DNA of 64,000 nucleotides from Pseudovirgaria hyperparasitica (Eukaryota > Ascomycota > Dothideomycetes > Acrospermales > Acrospermaceae), in assembly GCF_010093815.1 (NCBI RefSeq), contig NW_022985552.1, forward strand, positions 1,287,943 through 1,351,942. The letters run 5' to 3'. The position numbers were made by a program, and so were the translations under genes. Of the stretch, positions 1 to 11,600 are shown one piece after another. Numbering within the stretch: the first letter of the stretch is position 1; each line of letters opens with the position of its first letter. The notes beneath the pieces are model-generated. The model saw only the letters and a list, made by a program, of their open reading frames with translations, was not told the origin of the DNA and made no database searches.

Positions 1-54
1 ACATATTAGCTTCTTCTCTTTGTTATATCGACGGAACATCAATTTAGCGGCACT

Positions 55-486
55 TCACAGCAGTTCTTCTCTGCTAGAGCACGGCCATACTGATGCCCAT
101 TCATGTGCACCTACAAGTTCAGATAGGACTTTGACCAAATCACCAAGCTGGCCCAATTGAGATGTGAGGGTCCCGATCGCGGTGATAAGATCTCCGAGAT
201 CACCAAGGCCATCCAGAAGGTTGGGACTATTGTCGCTATTATTCGATTGTCGTCGGTAGAGAGGGGTATTGCGTTTCTCATTGTTGTGTTCTCTTAGTAA
301 TGCGTTCATTTCTTTCAATGTCGACGTCAATTCCGACCGGGGAACCAGAGCCAAGTCATGCTTTGCCAGAATCTCTTCCAGTTGAAGACTATTTAACAGC
401 TCGGTTGCAGATTCGACATGACTTTCTGCAACTGCAACACTCATGAATGGGGTGGCCACGGCCAACAACACGTTCGAAAAGCGCAT
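55..486 (-). CDS. Small secreted protein, hypothetical
   Basis: A 143-residue open frame. I start it at the internal ATG (486) because the next residues form a clear signal peptide (MRFSNVLLAVATPFMSVAVA); the frame is open upstream to 672 but without signal-like sequence. The mature part has a helical segment with a leucine-rich stretch, a KR-rich possible processing site near residue 70 and a Gly/Leu/Asp-rich amphipathic C-terminal third. I recognise no catalytic motif or family. The last 20 residues may be read-through of a short intron (donor GTAGGT near 110, acceptor CTAGCAG near 67), which would give a slightly different C-terminus. It faces the DUF3712 gene divergently. An effector-like or cell-surface role is only a guess from size and signal peptide. 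Confidence 0.5.
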   Translation of the reverse strand: MRFSNVLLAVATPFMSVAVAESHVESATELLNSLQLEEILAKHDLALVPRSELTSTLKEMNALLREHNNEKRNTPLYRRQSNNSDNSPNLLDGLGDLGDLITAIGTLTSQLGQLGDLVKVLSELVGAHEWASVWPCSSREELL

Positions 487-1224
487 CGTTAGGACTGATA
501 CGGTGCTGCGGCCTGCTTCGATCCCAGGGTCAGTCGTTCTGGAAGGAAATTCGGGACTACCTGACGAGCATAAGAGATTTGGTGTAGTGCGATTGTTCTT
601 ATCATCCAGGGAATTGGCAAATCCGGGGTCACTCTCGCACGGCGCTGGTGCTCGGACTGACCTGACTTTCACATGAACCGCATAATTGCTGTGGAGTACT
701 GGAGCACGGAAGTCCTAGTGACGGCGAATGGGATCGTGCAGAAGTGCGAGCATCGACTGATGTCCTTATGTTTACTCCAAATTACGCTGCAGCTTCCGCA
801 CGCAATTCCAGTAGAATCACCACCGATCGGCGGGTCGGATCAGCGATTGCTCGACCTCTTCCGTCGCTGTCGGCGGCGCTAGTGTTAGCTGGACGGCTGG
901 TAGGACTCAAAGGATTCACGCTAACGATTTTGAGCTGTCAGCCATCAACACTAGTGGAAGTCTAATCATGTTTTTGGTCACGCGAGGCGGAAGAACTATC
1001 ATGTGAATGTACACTCTCTTTCCGGCCAGCACCTTACTTCTGGGGTTGCCCCACGGGGAACGGCAGAGTGCGAAGCCCAGGAGTCAAGACAGAACCTCAT
1101 TGATAACCTAATCTGTAGTTGTGAAATCTCCTGCGCGTCAGGTCGTATAGCCAGGTCATTCTACCCTCCTTACGCTATTACACATATCCCAGTAGGAGTA
1201 GTATTTGCGTGGAAAGGGTTCAAA
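487..1224. other. Divergent intergenic region
   Basis: 738 bases between the small secreted protein (-) and the DUF3712 gene (+). Short open frames on both strands have no recognisable protein features. It presumably carries both promoters; I see no convincing TATA box or repeat. Confidence 0.4.
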
Positions 1225-2773
1225 ATGCCAGCTGACGACATCAATCCGTGGAAAGACCAAGCTGAGGACCGCGGCGCCGATGAGACAAAGGCAACGCTGA
1301 ACGAACAGCTCGACCACAATGAGAAGTCCCAGAATGAAGACATGACATCACAAGGAGCCATGGCAGCAGGTGCACGGGAGGGTTCGGTGCATTCAGATCA
1401 GAGCGGTAGTGATAATTCTCTGGTGAAAGACAGGAATGCCTCGCCAATGACAAAGAAGGAAAAGATAATGGCACATTTCAAGCGATTCTGGATATGGTAT
1501 GCTGTCGGCATTTTCATACTCCTTGCAATATTGCTCCCCATCACGTAAGTGTTATCCTAAAATCAACTGAAAGTTATCCTTACGATATCTACCCAGATTC
1601 ACGATCATCGTTCCACGAATCGTACAGAACGTGATTGACGGTAATGATTTACCAATCTACAGCGGCAGCTTGAGTGCCTCCACCCCAACTAGCTTAAAGA
1701 TGGTAAACATCAACCTAAGTATTGCCTACTGTACAGGAAGCTAATAGCTTATATTCAAGGAAATCAACACAGCATTCCATGTGCCCCTAGGCGTGAAGAT
1801 CGACCCGTTAAACCTGCAACTTTACAACATCGAAACACCAGGTTACTCGCCATTCCTCAACCTCTCTATACCAACCTTGCACATCAAACGGCCTCGGACC
1901 AACTTTACGATTCCAATGCAAGACATAGAATTGGACGACGTGAGTGAGCTAACCAATTGGTTCGGCCAATTCTTCCTGCAAGAGCAAACGAATCTCGGAG
2001 TACGTGCTGTTCCCGATGTCAGTGTACACCTGGGAGCACTACACAGTACCAACAAACTCGATAAAACCCTTTCCATTCCAACGCTACAGAATCTGAAAGG
2101 GGCGAATATTGAGAAACTCAATATCCTTGTACCACCGGATTCGAACGGATACAATATCAATGGTAATCTTTCTCTGCCAAACTACTCCCCCCTGAGTCTT
2201 GGCCTTGGAGACCTTACACTGAACCTTATGTCTAAAGACTTGAAGCTGGGATTAGTGCACCTCGACAATCTCGTACTAGCACCAGGTAACAACACAGTTC
2301 CATTCTATGGCAACCTATACCTCAACCAGTTTTCCCAGAATCTGGGTGCACTGCTGGATGGGCAGAAGGAGGCTCTGAATGGGGGTTACATCGAGATCAA
2401 TGCGACTGGCAATACAGCTATGGTGAACGGCCAGACAATTCCCTATCTCCAAGACATGCTCGCCACCAAGACACTTGTTTTTCACATAAGCGTCATTACT
2501 TTCCTATCAGATGTCATCAATGGTATACTCGGCGGTGACAGGGGCTCAATCGTCGATGTGCTATCAGAAGTCCTCGGCAACCAAACACTTATCGAGAATA
2601 CATTGAACAACTTCAATGTCAGCAACCACATCCAAGGCAATGCGACAGCTAGAGGGTTGGCGAAGAGAAAGATTGACATCCGCGCGGTCATGGCTAAGAA
2701 TATTCTTAGGTGGGGAATGAGGAAACCAAGCTGGCAGGGCTTCCAAGAAAGGTCTGTGAATCAACTCGACTGA
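1225..2773 (+). CDS. DUF3712 (LEA2-like) single-pass membrane protein
   Basis: Three exons, 1225-1544, 1597-1702 and 1760-2773, give 479 residues. The N-terminal ~85 residues are acidic and hydrophilic, followed by a basic stretch (TKKEKIMAHFKRF) and one membrane segment (about residues 89-108), then a long beta-rich domain typical of fungal DUF3712 proteins (VPRIVQNVIDG after the membrane segment, repeated NxT sites). Family members are vacuolar or plasma-membrane proteins of unknown biochemistry with a lipid-binding-like LEA2 fold. The second intron junction is fixed because exon 3 continues in frame through GTG 1781 without an ATG. The start at 1225 is preferred over 1003 because the upstream part looks non-coding. 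Confidence 0.8.
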
Positions 2774-5731
2774 ATATTCATTCGACTTCGGGCGTTCATT
2801 GTTGCATTGTCAAACGGAGTTTAGGCTGGCTCTATGCATCACGTATAATGCATAATGCAGTCATGTTCATGAGAAATCACCAACACCGCACATACATCGC
2901 AAGACACTGCAAATGAATGTAGAAATAGATACTGCCCTGAATATCACGTAGCTAACAGAAGGTTTAGTCGAGCCCAGCTAGACCACCACTACTGCACTAC
3001 TAACGCCCCAACAGCGCCCGCTCCCGTATGGCTAAAGGATGTCAGATTAAGCTCCCAACTCTCGCTGCAGCTATTGACCGAGTATGAACAAGCCAACGAC
3101 GTCATCTATCGCTTCTCAATCTAATCGAGCAGGTTCTAACGCAAAGGCTTGCCTCGCGTGACCATACCATGTCTACGCGTTGTGGAGGAGTCCAGCCAAA
3201 GTGCAATCGTCCTGGATCCGACGGTCACACACGGGCCGGGGATCGCGACAGTGACCGAATCCGGTATCAAGTCTGAGGTGTGCGCCGAGCGTGATATATC
3301 TTTCCCGCGCATAGTAGGGAATCTTGTATGAGTGCCACCAACCCGGTATTGATAATATGCAAGATCCAAGATGTGATGCGGAGAAGATCTTGGCCATAAC
3401 GAGGCACTCCAGCCTTCTCCAGATTCTGCTCTGCATACGAGTCCTTAGTAGCTTCCCCTACCGCTGCGCCCCGCGTTCTGAGCCTGTACACGTTCGAGTC
3501 AGTTCACTAATTACCAAGTTCTTCGGCACTGTGGCCGCAGAATCCAGGATGCTCCCATATATTATTACCTAGGGACCTGTCGATCCTTGCCTCATCTCGG
3601 CGCTGCGAGATATCACAAGTAAACAACTCTCGCTCCATCCATCCTTCAAAGCCAACCTCGCCAGAAGAAAACAAACCCTTAATTGCCTGGCAGACTCTGC
3701 GCGCTGAAGTCTCCATGGCGAGGACAACACGACTAGCGCTCTTTCGCATTCGTATAGTAATTATTTGGTATCTTAGCTTCATCGCCGATTTCGTGCCGTG
3801 CGCGCGAGGCGTGCTTTAGCAAAAGGTGCACTAGTTCATTAGCTCTTTAGTGCCATTGCGCTACGTATGTTTGGGGGATGTGGCTTGTGAGGTCAGTAAT
3901 GGCTTTGACTCATGTTTTGTTGATGATTGCGATGCTGTGCGAAGGGATGTACCAGATGGACATGCAGGCAGGTTTCGCTGCTTCATAGCTTAGCATATGG
4001 AGGAGATTGACCGATGCTATCGTACTACTATTATGTGGACTCCTAGTAAGCTGTGATTGGGCGCGTTAATGGCTTTACGAAGAGAACTTTGAAGGTATGA
4101 GTCCCTCATATACAACAGTCAGACAGTCACCCTATCTGCCATCTGATCTTGAGACCTTCTGGTGTCACATGAGACGAGCTAATAAGATGGACTGACTGTC
4201 GAGAGAACAAGAGCCTTTTCAGTATAGAAAGTCTGGGTGTGGTCACGTGACCGCGTACGACACTACATCCCGAGTCACATGACCTTCCCCGATCTTGCCT
4301 TAGTTGGGAGACTTCTTCGTTGTCTTCATCAGCCTTTTCCATTCAATGATTCTCACTAATTTATGCTCATCTCTGACATGAAGTACTTGCCGCATTCGTA
4401 CGTCAGTGTGCCACTAATCGCTTCAGTAGGAAAGCAGGCCTTAATTCACGTTGCTCATCTCTCCGGTGGTCTTAGTAATAAGCCTAGCTCTCAAAGTACT
4501 ATATCATTCCAACTAGTCGGCAACTCAAACTGAACTTATAGATACCCAGCATTCCACACCGCGTAGGATTCATTGGTGTCGGTCTTTCGTGGATACTTCT
4601 TCACGGGCTCGTCGGTATGCGATCATGGATCAAGGCATTGATTCCACTCGCAATCGTGTTATACTTCAGTCATCACGGTCATAGATGTGTTTGTTTGACT
4701 GAATATATCGTCGTCGCTGACTTACCTGCGCAGTACTTGTGCGCGAAATTTAGGAAGTATCCCTAAACACTAAGCGTCACTTGTACTGTTCACATTCTTC
4801 ATATTTCGGTGCGAAGTATGGCCGGGGTGACGTCCGTACTAGCTAAAGGATTCTTCTATGTCGTGTTTGTCTTCACTACCTCCAATGAGCTACTTTGTTT
4901 GTCGACTGCATGAGGGTCCTGAAAAGTCAAGGGATCCATTAATATGCCCTAGTTATGGAAGATATGCCGAAAGTGATGCTTTCACCGCGAAGATAAATTT
5001 CGAGCGTCTTGCTTGACCCAACAGTGTTGTCTTCAGAACGGTTTGGTTCTCTTCGAAGTAAGGGATGGTTTGGGATGTCTCTGCGCCGCGTTGGGATCTA
5101 AGTGCCCGACGTTCCACCACTAGGAATAACTACAGTAAGACTGTTCAATGTTTAATATAGGCAGTACTGCTAAAAGCTTCAAGGCGATTAGCTTTAGTCA
5201 TCGCAACTATGTCGGCTTGCGTGTTGCCTGGCGAACGAAAGAAGCGATCCCCCATTGTGATGATACCATCATTTGCACATAAGCTGGTCATAATGTTGCT
5301 TGAACGCAGTTACTCTCTGATGGACGTGTGAAGGCCCTCCATTTCGTCATACAGCAGCATCAAGTCGTTGAAGATTTGTCCCCTGGCATGAAAACGGATG
5401 AACTACTTCTTAAAATGTATCGTTCATAAGTTGAGCATCCCGGTCTTGAGACGACTCGCCTACCCTTGTCGACTTGTTGAATCTGCCACACGGATCACGG
5501 AATATAGGCAACGGTGGAGTGACTTGTCCCGGACTCTAATGTAGCACCGGAAGCAAGGGATGACCTTTCCGCTCCCGTGTCTGAGCACCGGGCGAACCAC
5601 ATGGGATCCATGCGCACTCAGATACATTAGAATGCGACACTCGAGCCTTTCATAATACTTAAAGTCCTGTTGACTTGTTTCCTCAAGACCAATACACCAC
5701 CATTGACCAATTCATCGCCATACCTATCACC
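2774..5731. other. Gene-poor region
   Basis: About 3 kb without a supportable gene. Minus-strand frames at 3507-3782 and 3267-3491 have protein-like composition but no recognisable family and no plausible splicing between them (the only in-phase intron would be 31 nt). Three E-box palindromes lie at 4165-4282. No repeat ends or transposase fragments were seen. Confidence 0.4.
4165..4282. promoter_or_regulatory. Cluster of three TCACRTGA E-boxes
   Basis: TCACATGA at 4165-4172, the perfect 12-base palindrome GGTCACGTGACC at 4241-4252, and TCACATGA at 4275-4282. TCACRTGA is the site of bHLH factors of the Cbf1/USF type. No gene begins within 1.4 kb, so the function is inferred only from the motif. 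Confidence 0.4.
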
Positions 5732-6604
5732 ATGAAGCTCTTTCTAACTCTACCCCTTATTTTGTCCTGCATCTTCTTCGAGACAGCAAAGGCTTTCAAG
5801 CACAAGCCTGCAGTTGTCCTAGTCCATGGTGCTTGGGTAGCGCCTTCCTTTTGGAACCTCACTGCTGAGAGGCTGCGTGCTGATGGCTATAATGACATTG
5901 TAATTACCGACTTCGTTAGCGGCAAGATCACAAATCCCCCGACAAGTACCCACCGTGACGATGTTGCACTCGTGCAGGAAGCACTGAAGCCTCTCGTGCG
6001 CGCCGGAAAGGAGATCATTGTTGTGATGCACTCTTATGGGGGTCTCGTAGGCAGCGACGCAATCGAGGGCTTTGTCAAGAAAGCCAGCTACGGATCAGTC
6101 GGGGGCGTTATAGCAGGAGTCTACAGCACGGCTTTCATCGTTGAACCAGGCAAGGCACTATCCGACTACTTTGGTGGTAGCACACCAGCATTCATCGTGC
6201 CTGACGTAAATATTTGCCATTGCTCACCTGTATAGAATCACTTTGCTGACTATTGCCAGCCTCAAAATCCCGCCTACGTCAACGTCGACAACCCACTCGA
6301 TATTCTCTTCAACGACTTCACCGATGCCCAGGCTGCAAAGTATCTTCCTGATGTCCGCCCGGCTGCTGCTGCTACTTTTGGATCCAAGGCACAGTATGCC
6401 CCTTGGAAAGACATACCTTGTTCCTACATTGCTACTGCCCTCGATAAGGCTATTCCACCAGCTCTTCAAAAGTCCATGTACGACGCAGTTCAGGGACAGA
6501 GTCTTCGAAAATGGCCGTTCTATGAGGTTGGGGGCGGTCATGCTTCGGCGATCAGCAAGGCTGCCAACGTCGCGAAGCTGATCGAGCTTGCCGACTCGAA
6601 GTGA
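5732..6604 (+). CDS. Secreted alpha/beta hydrolase (esterase-like)
   Basis: Two exons, 5732-6205 and 6260-6604, with a CTGAC branch site before the acceptor, give 272 residues. A signal peptide occupies residues 1-21. The fold signature is clear: oxyanion-hole VHGAW (residues 31-35), nucleophile elbow MHSYGG with Ser101, and the C-terminal GGGHAS with His252; an Asp in the exon-2 segment TALDKAIP is the likely acid. Length and motifs match the salicylate/methyl esterase-like AB_hydrolase group found in plants, fungi and bacteria. The substrate cannot be told. It stands alone between long gene-free stretches, so context does not help. Confidence 0.85.
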
Positions 6605-8654
6605 CTGATGACGGAAAGTAAGGCGGCAAGGATCTGGCTTGAACTACCCTTGATTCGACAAAGCATATGAACGCGCTATGGCAATTGGAGTACCACTTAT
6701 ATGTCATTGCACATTTGATAGTTGAGCTAAAACTGGCGGTACCTACTTCTCCCTTTCGATATATGTCAAGTTTCGTCACATATCGAACAAACAATCTAAT
6801 CATTCTCGCTTCTGGTTACTTCTATGCATCAATTGCGACCAGGTTCCTCAGCAAATAAGAAATTTCGCTGGATCTCTTTCCGCGGCATCTCTGACCTTTT
6901 CACGAGCCTAATTCAGAAAAGATCTACTACCATAACATAACTCTTCCTTGTATCGAAGGTGGGCAGAGACACGGCTCTTCTTATTGTTTGTGCCCACAAA
7001 AAAATGAAACACTCGCGAGGTGAGTATTATACCTTGAAACCAGGCATATCTCGAGTCCACTGATGATTAGTCTACAATGCCTACTTGCGTTCGTGAGTAG
7101 CATAATGTAGATCGATTTCTAGTTCTATTCCACATACTGACATTCCAACGAGTACCAACGCCACAAATCAAGCTATAGTTATGGGACTAGGTCCGAGGCC
7201 AGCAAAATCATCTCTCTACAGTAATATCAGAATTTGCTTTTGCGCAAGTTTGTTTCCTGTGCCTCATAGACACAAGGCCTCCTAGCAGCAAGTAAAGCCC
7301 TTGTAAGAATCGCCTAGTTCCAAAACAAACAACAGGGCTACCTCTGTTCTACCCCTAGTCACCAATGCATCGCGAGCAATCGCATATGCCGATCGGGAGC
7401 GTCGAAGAGATAGTGTGGGATTGAGCTAAAATTTATGCAGTGAGGCGGCGCAAAGATGCGTGCGGCACAGCTTGTTCGGAAATCCAACCGACTGGTCGTT
7501 TATAGGCTTGATGACTGATCTGTAAGGCATAATTCTACTGGGGCTGACGCAAGGGTAGGTAGCTGTGTGCTGCTGATATGAGACTAATAACGGCTGAAGT
7601 AGATATTGTCTGGACCTCTAAGAATACTCGAACAAGACATGTGATATAATAGCATGCACATACAGTCTAATTCCTGATTATAAATGGGCTAGAAACGGTG
7701 GAGTTCCTCTGAAACAAACAAACTCCGTCATATACTGGTATACCGAGAGCAACAATGCTAGAAGGCACCAGCTAAAAGGACGATCCACACACACTTAGTA
7801 CGGCACAGCACTCTCTAATGGTCAACTATAACACAAATCATTAGTTTGCCGAGCCTGTACTCCAATGCCGCATTCAATGTAATCTCGCTAGCTGACATGT
7901 CGTTCCAATTCTCGATATCGCTCTTCTCGCTACCCTGCGGAGTAATCTCGTCCCAGAGTGGATCTATCAGCACTCCCAGATAGCAAAAGCTCAGTAACGT
8001 ACTGGATATCTACTAGCTGTAGAATCTCCGCAAAAACAGCCATTCTTGGGCCTGGACCTGTCGAACGCCTGACTTGGTGCGGACTTCGGAAATTGACTGT
8101 CGCAGCTCTTCATTGACCCGTACAAGCCATACGACCAGAAGTTTGAGATGAGAACATTTAGGTCAAGTGAGGTATGTTTGTGATGTTCTGAACGGAGTCA
8201 TATGCTGCTTGCTGTGACAAGATCACACAGTTGAATCGGAGAGTATCTAAGTGCCAGCTGCGACTCGAGACTTTGGGCTTGACCCTGTCCATATGGATAT
8301 AGGGGAACTATCTTTCGGACGAACCTTACTTCCTTAAGAGAGTGAACCTTAGTAGCATACACGATTCGACAGAGCGCAGATCACAGAAACCGTTCCTTCC
8401 GAGTACCACGTCGAGAAGTTCATTAGCTCATAACTGACCGATGAATAACATTCGGCATGCAACTTTTAGCTGATCATTTAATGAGTTACATTTTAAGTGC
8501 GGCTTTCGACCACGATTTAAAATCTTAAAACACCATTATAGAGTTTCTGTTTGAACAATCCATCAAATCTTTGATAGTGGTTGTTGAGCGACGACACGCG
8601 TTTGAAACTTACCCTACATAATTATCGATAAATCTTTAGATCCTAGAGTCATAG
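6605..8654. other. Gene-free region
   Basis: Two kilobases downstream of both the hydrolase (+) and the NLR gene (-). Only short random frames; no repeat, RNA gene or transposon motif recognised. Confidence 0.4.
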
Positions 8655-11600
8655 CTACGCCTTCTTCCGCGCAAAGAGCTTCAGGATGCTTTTGTTCTCC
8701 TTTGCTGCCGCAATGTCCAGAGCAGTCTTACCTTCCTTATTCTCTCTTAGAGCTTCGCAGCCCTCAGCTATCAACATCTTAAAAACCGCCGTAGTCTCGA
8801 ATGAGTCTTTTAGTCGCGCAACAACATGCAATGCGGAATCACCGTCGTGTGTAGTTGCCCTGATGTCTGCTCCAAGGTCGATCAAGTAGCGCAGGTTCTT
8901 TTCGCGGCTGAAAGATCCTGGCACTGGCACTTGATCCTTCTCAGAATGTGGGTAGTCACCGGGTGGTACGGTAAGGTGCGCAAGTAGAGGGGTCTCGCCG
9001 GCGTTGTTGCGAACATCGATGTAGCCACCCATATAGATATATTTCTCGATGATGTGTTTCCGAGTCTCAATATTTTCAAGCCCAGCACGCGCGATGTAAT
9101 GTAGGCATGTATTTCCACTAGGACCAACGTCGAACAGATTAGGTGAGAAGGAGGTAAGTAATTGCTCCAATGTCGTATTACCGTGAGCTCTGAGGGCGTC
9201 GAGGAAAGGTGTTAGGCCTCTTTGGTCCTTCATATGAACGAGTTCTGCAACACCGGGAGTTGTCAAGATATGTGCAGGAATCTCCTTGTCGCACTTGCTC
9301 GATTTCCTATCGGGGTTTGGATCCACAAAGTAGTGAAGAATATTGCGGCCGTCATGGTCCACCGCAAGGTAATCGATAGAGCGACTGTGTAGGTCGGACC
9401 GCATGAGCGCATCAGCAGCTGTGACATATATCGCTTGGAGCTGTTTGCGAACATCCATATAAAGAAAGCTGCGTCTATATTCGTGAGTCTGTGTTGATTG
9501 AAGAGCTGCCATCAAGACCGTCCGACCATGGGGATCTCGGATCGTGAGATCAAGTTCACCCCTTTCAAGGAACGCTTCCAAACGTTCTGTGGTAGCGCGT
9601 CTGAACAGGTAGTGGATCAAAGTCTCATCTTTATTTATTGGAAGGTCAATCTTCGCACCATGATCAAGGAGAAGCGTAATCATGTCAAAACTTTTCTGCT
9701 TGGAGCAGCCGGCGTGTGCGGATGGTATACAAGCTATAACAAGGGGGTACTCGAAGTCACCTTCGTCGTGCCGCATATCAAGTCCGGACAACCTATCATT
9801 TGGCTTGTACGGTATGTTGGGATCCGCTCCATGATCGAGGTAGAGCTGGACCAACTGTGGACTGGCCGACTCGATCGCAGAAATGAGGACGTTCTTGTTC
9901 CCGGCCTGGCTGTTCGCTCCAGCTTCCAGGAGTATCCCAACAATGTCTCGTCCATCTCTCGCTCTGTTTAGAGGGACTAATCCAGCATTGTCCACAATAT
10001 TTGGGTCTGCGCCATTGTCAAGCAGTACTTTACAACATTGTGGTGCAAAGAAACCAGGGCGACCGTAATGATCAGAGCTTGCAACGTGCAATGGTGTAGC
10101 ACCGTCCTGGTCAAGGGCGTTGGGGTCCGCACCTATGACAATTAACTTTGTTCTCTGAAACTATACCGAATAGTTGATGGATGGCTCACCAAGGTCTAGG
10201 AGATATTTTAAAGCTTTAATATGCCAGAATGAGGTACCCCGAGCAAGTAAATGCAGTGCAGTGGATCCTTGGACGATATTCTCTGTTGAATGATTACCAG
10301 TCTTCTGGAATACTAAGCCATGAGTATTGACGTCTATATTACCATCGTTCCAGAGTAATTCGATCATACTCATATTATAATTAGTGCTTTTACATGCTGT
10401 CTGAAGTAGTGGCTGCGGCAGACCATTGCGCGAGGCAGTTGACTTGAAACCACGAATAAACTCAGGATCGTCGTAAAGCATGCCGAAATGAGCGACTTTG
10501 CGAACTGCTCCCGTCATAGCTTGTGAAACAAGGTAAGTGACTGGCGTATCTTGCGACCAACAAGTCGAGTCAGTCATGTGCCAATTAATACCATGTTTCA
10601 TTAGATTGTTCACGCCAGTTTCGTGTACGTCTCTAAGCCGATGCCAGATGTCTGTGCTATTAGTATAGCCGTCGCCTTCACGTGCGGTTTCGAGCCAATC
10701 TGTTCTCTTAAAGAGATCGTGAGTTGCTTCTGACTTCTCGCCAGCGTCTCTCAGCAGTTTTCTAATTTCGCCTGCCCGGTAAATGGAACTCATTGGTTTA
10801 CTATCGTGATCAATCTGTGGCAGCATATCTTGCTTCTGGGGTGCTTTTATCGCATGTTCACCGGGCAAACTTTCGACAAACACTTCAAATGCGGACTTTT
10901 GAGCTTTGTTGCGAATATGTATGTTACAACCAGAGTCGATGAGTAGCTTCACAGATTCCGGCTCATGAGACTGACAAGCGTAGTGCAGCGCAGTATTTCC
11001 CAAACAATCGACTGAATCTATGCCGGACGATGAAACTTCTTCTAGTTGTGCCAAGAGAAGAGCAACCGTATCGGCACAACCAGATTTAGCAGCGAGATGG
11101 AGTGGAGTCTCGCCTTTCGAATTTGAATAAGTCACATCAGCACCAGCATCAATAAGCTCATAAGCTTCCCTTGTCGATGATAAGATCGCGTTGTGGAGTG
11201 CCATCATACCTTCGCTATCTGGAGTGTTTGGGTCGAATTTAGGATCCAGGTCTAACAATACGGACACAAAACTTTTTCGATATGGTATGTGGTGGTGCTG
11301 GTACCGGTTTTTCTCTTTTCTATCGGTCGATACAGTGCTGAGATGTGCTGCGGTTTGCCCCCTACTGTTGACTGATCGTGGGGATATACCGGCTTTGACG
11401 AGCTTCGAGATGAATTCAATGTCACCAGATGACCCGTTGAAATGTGGCGCAAATTCATGGAGCAGGGTATTGCCAGAATAATCCAGAACCATAGGATCGG
11501 CTCCATACTTGAGCAAGAGATCGAATGTGTTCGTGTCAAGAGCGTCATAGCTTCGCCTTACAGAACAAATTTTATGCAATAGGGTCTTTCCTTGATTAGT

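Noticed and set aside
1003-1224. N-terminal extension of the DUF3712 protein from an upstream ATG
   Set aside because: The extra 74 residues are unlike the family, and ATG 1225 is followed by a typical hydrophilic N-terminus.
3267-3782. Two minus-strand frames that might form one gene
   Set aside because: The only in-phase intron joining them would be 31 nt, below the range seen here, and neither shows a known domain.
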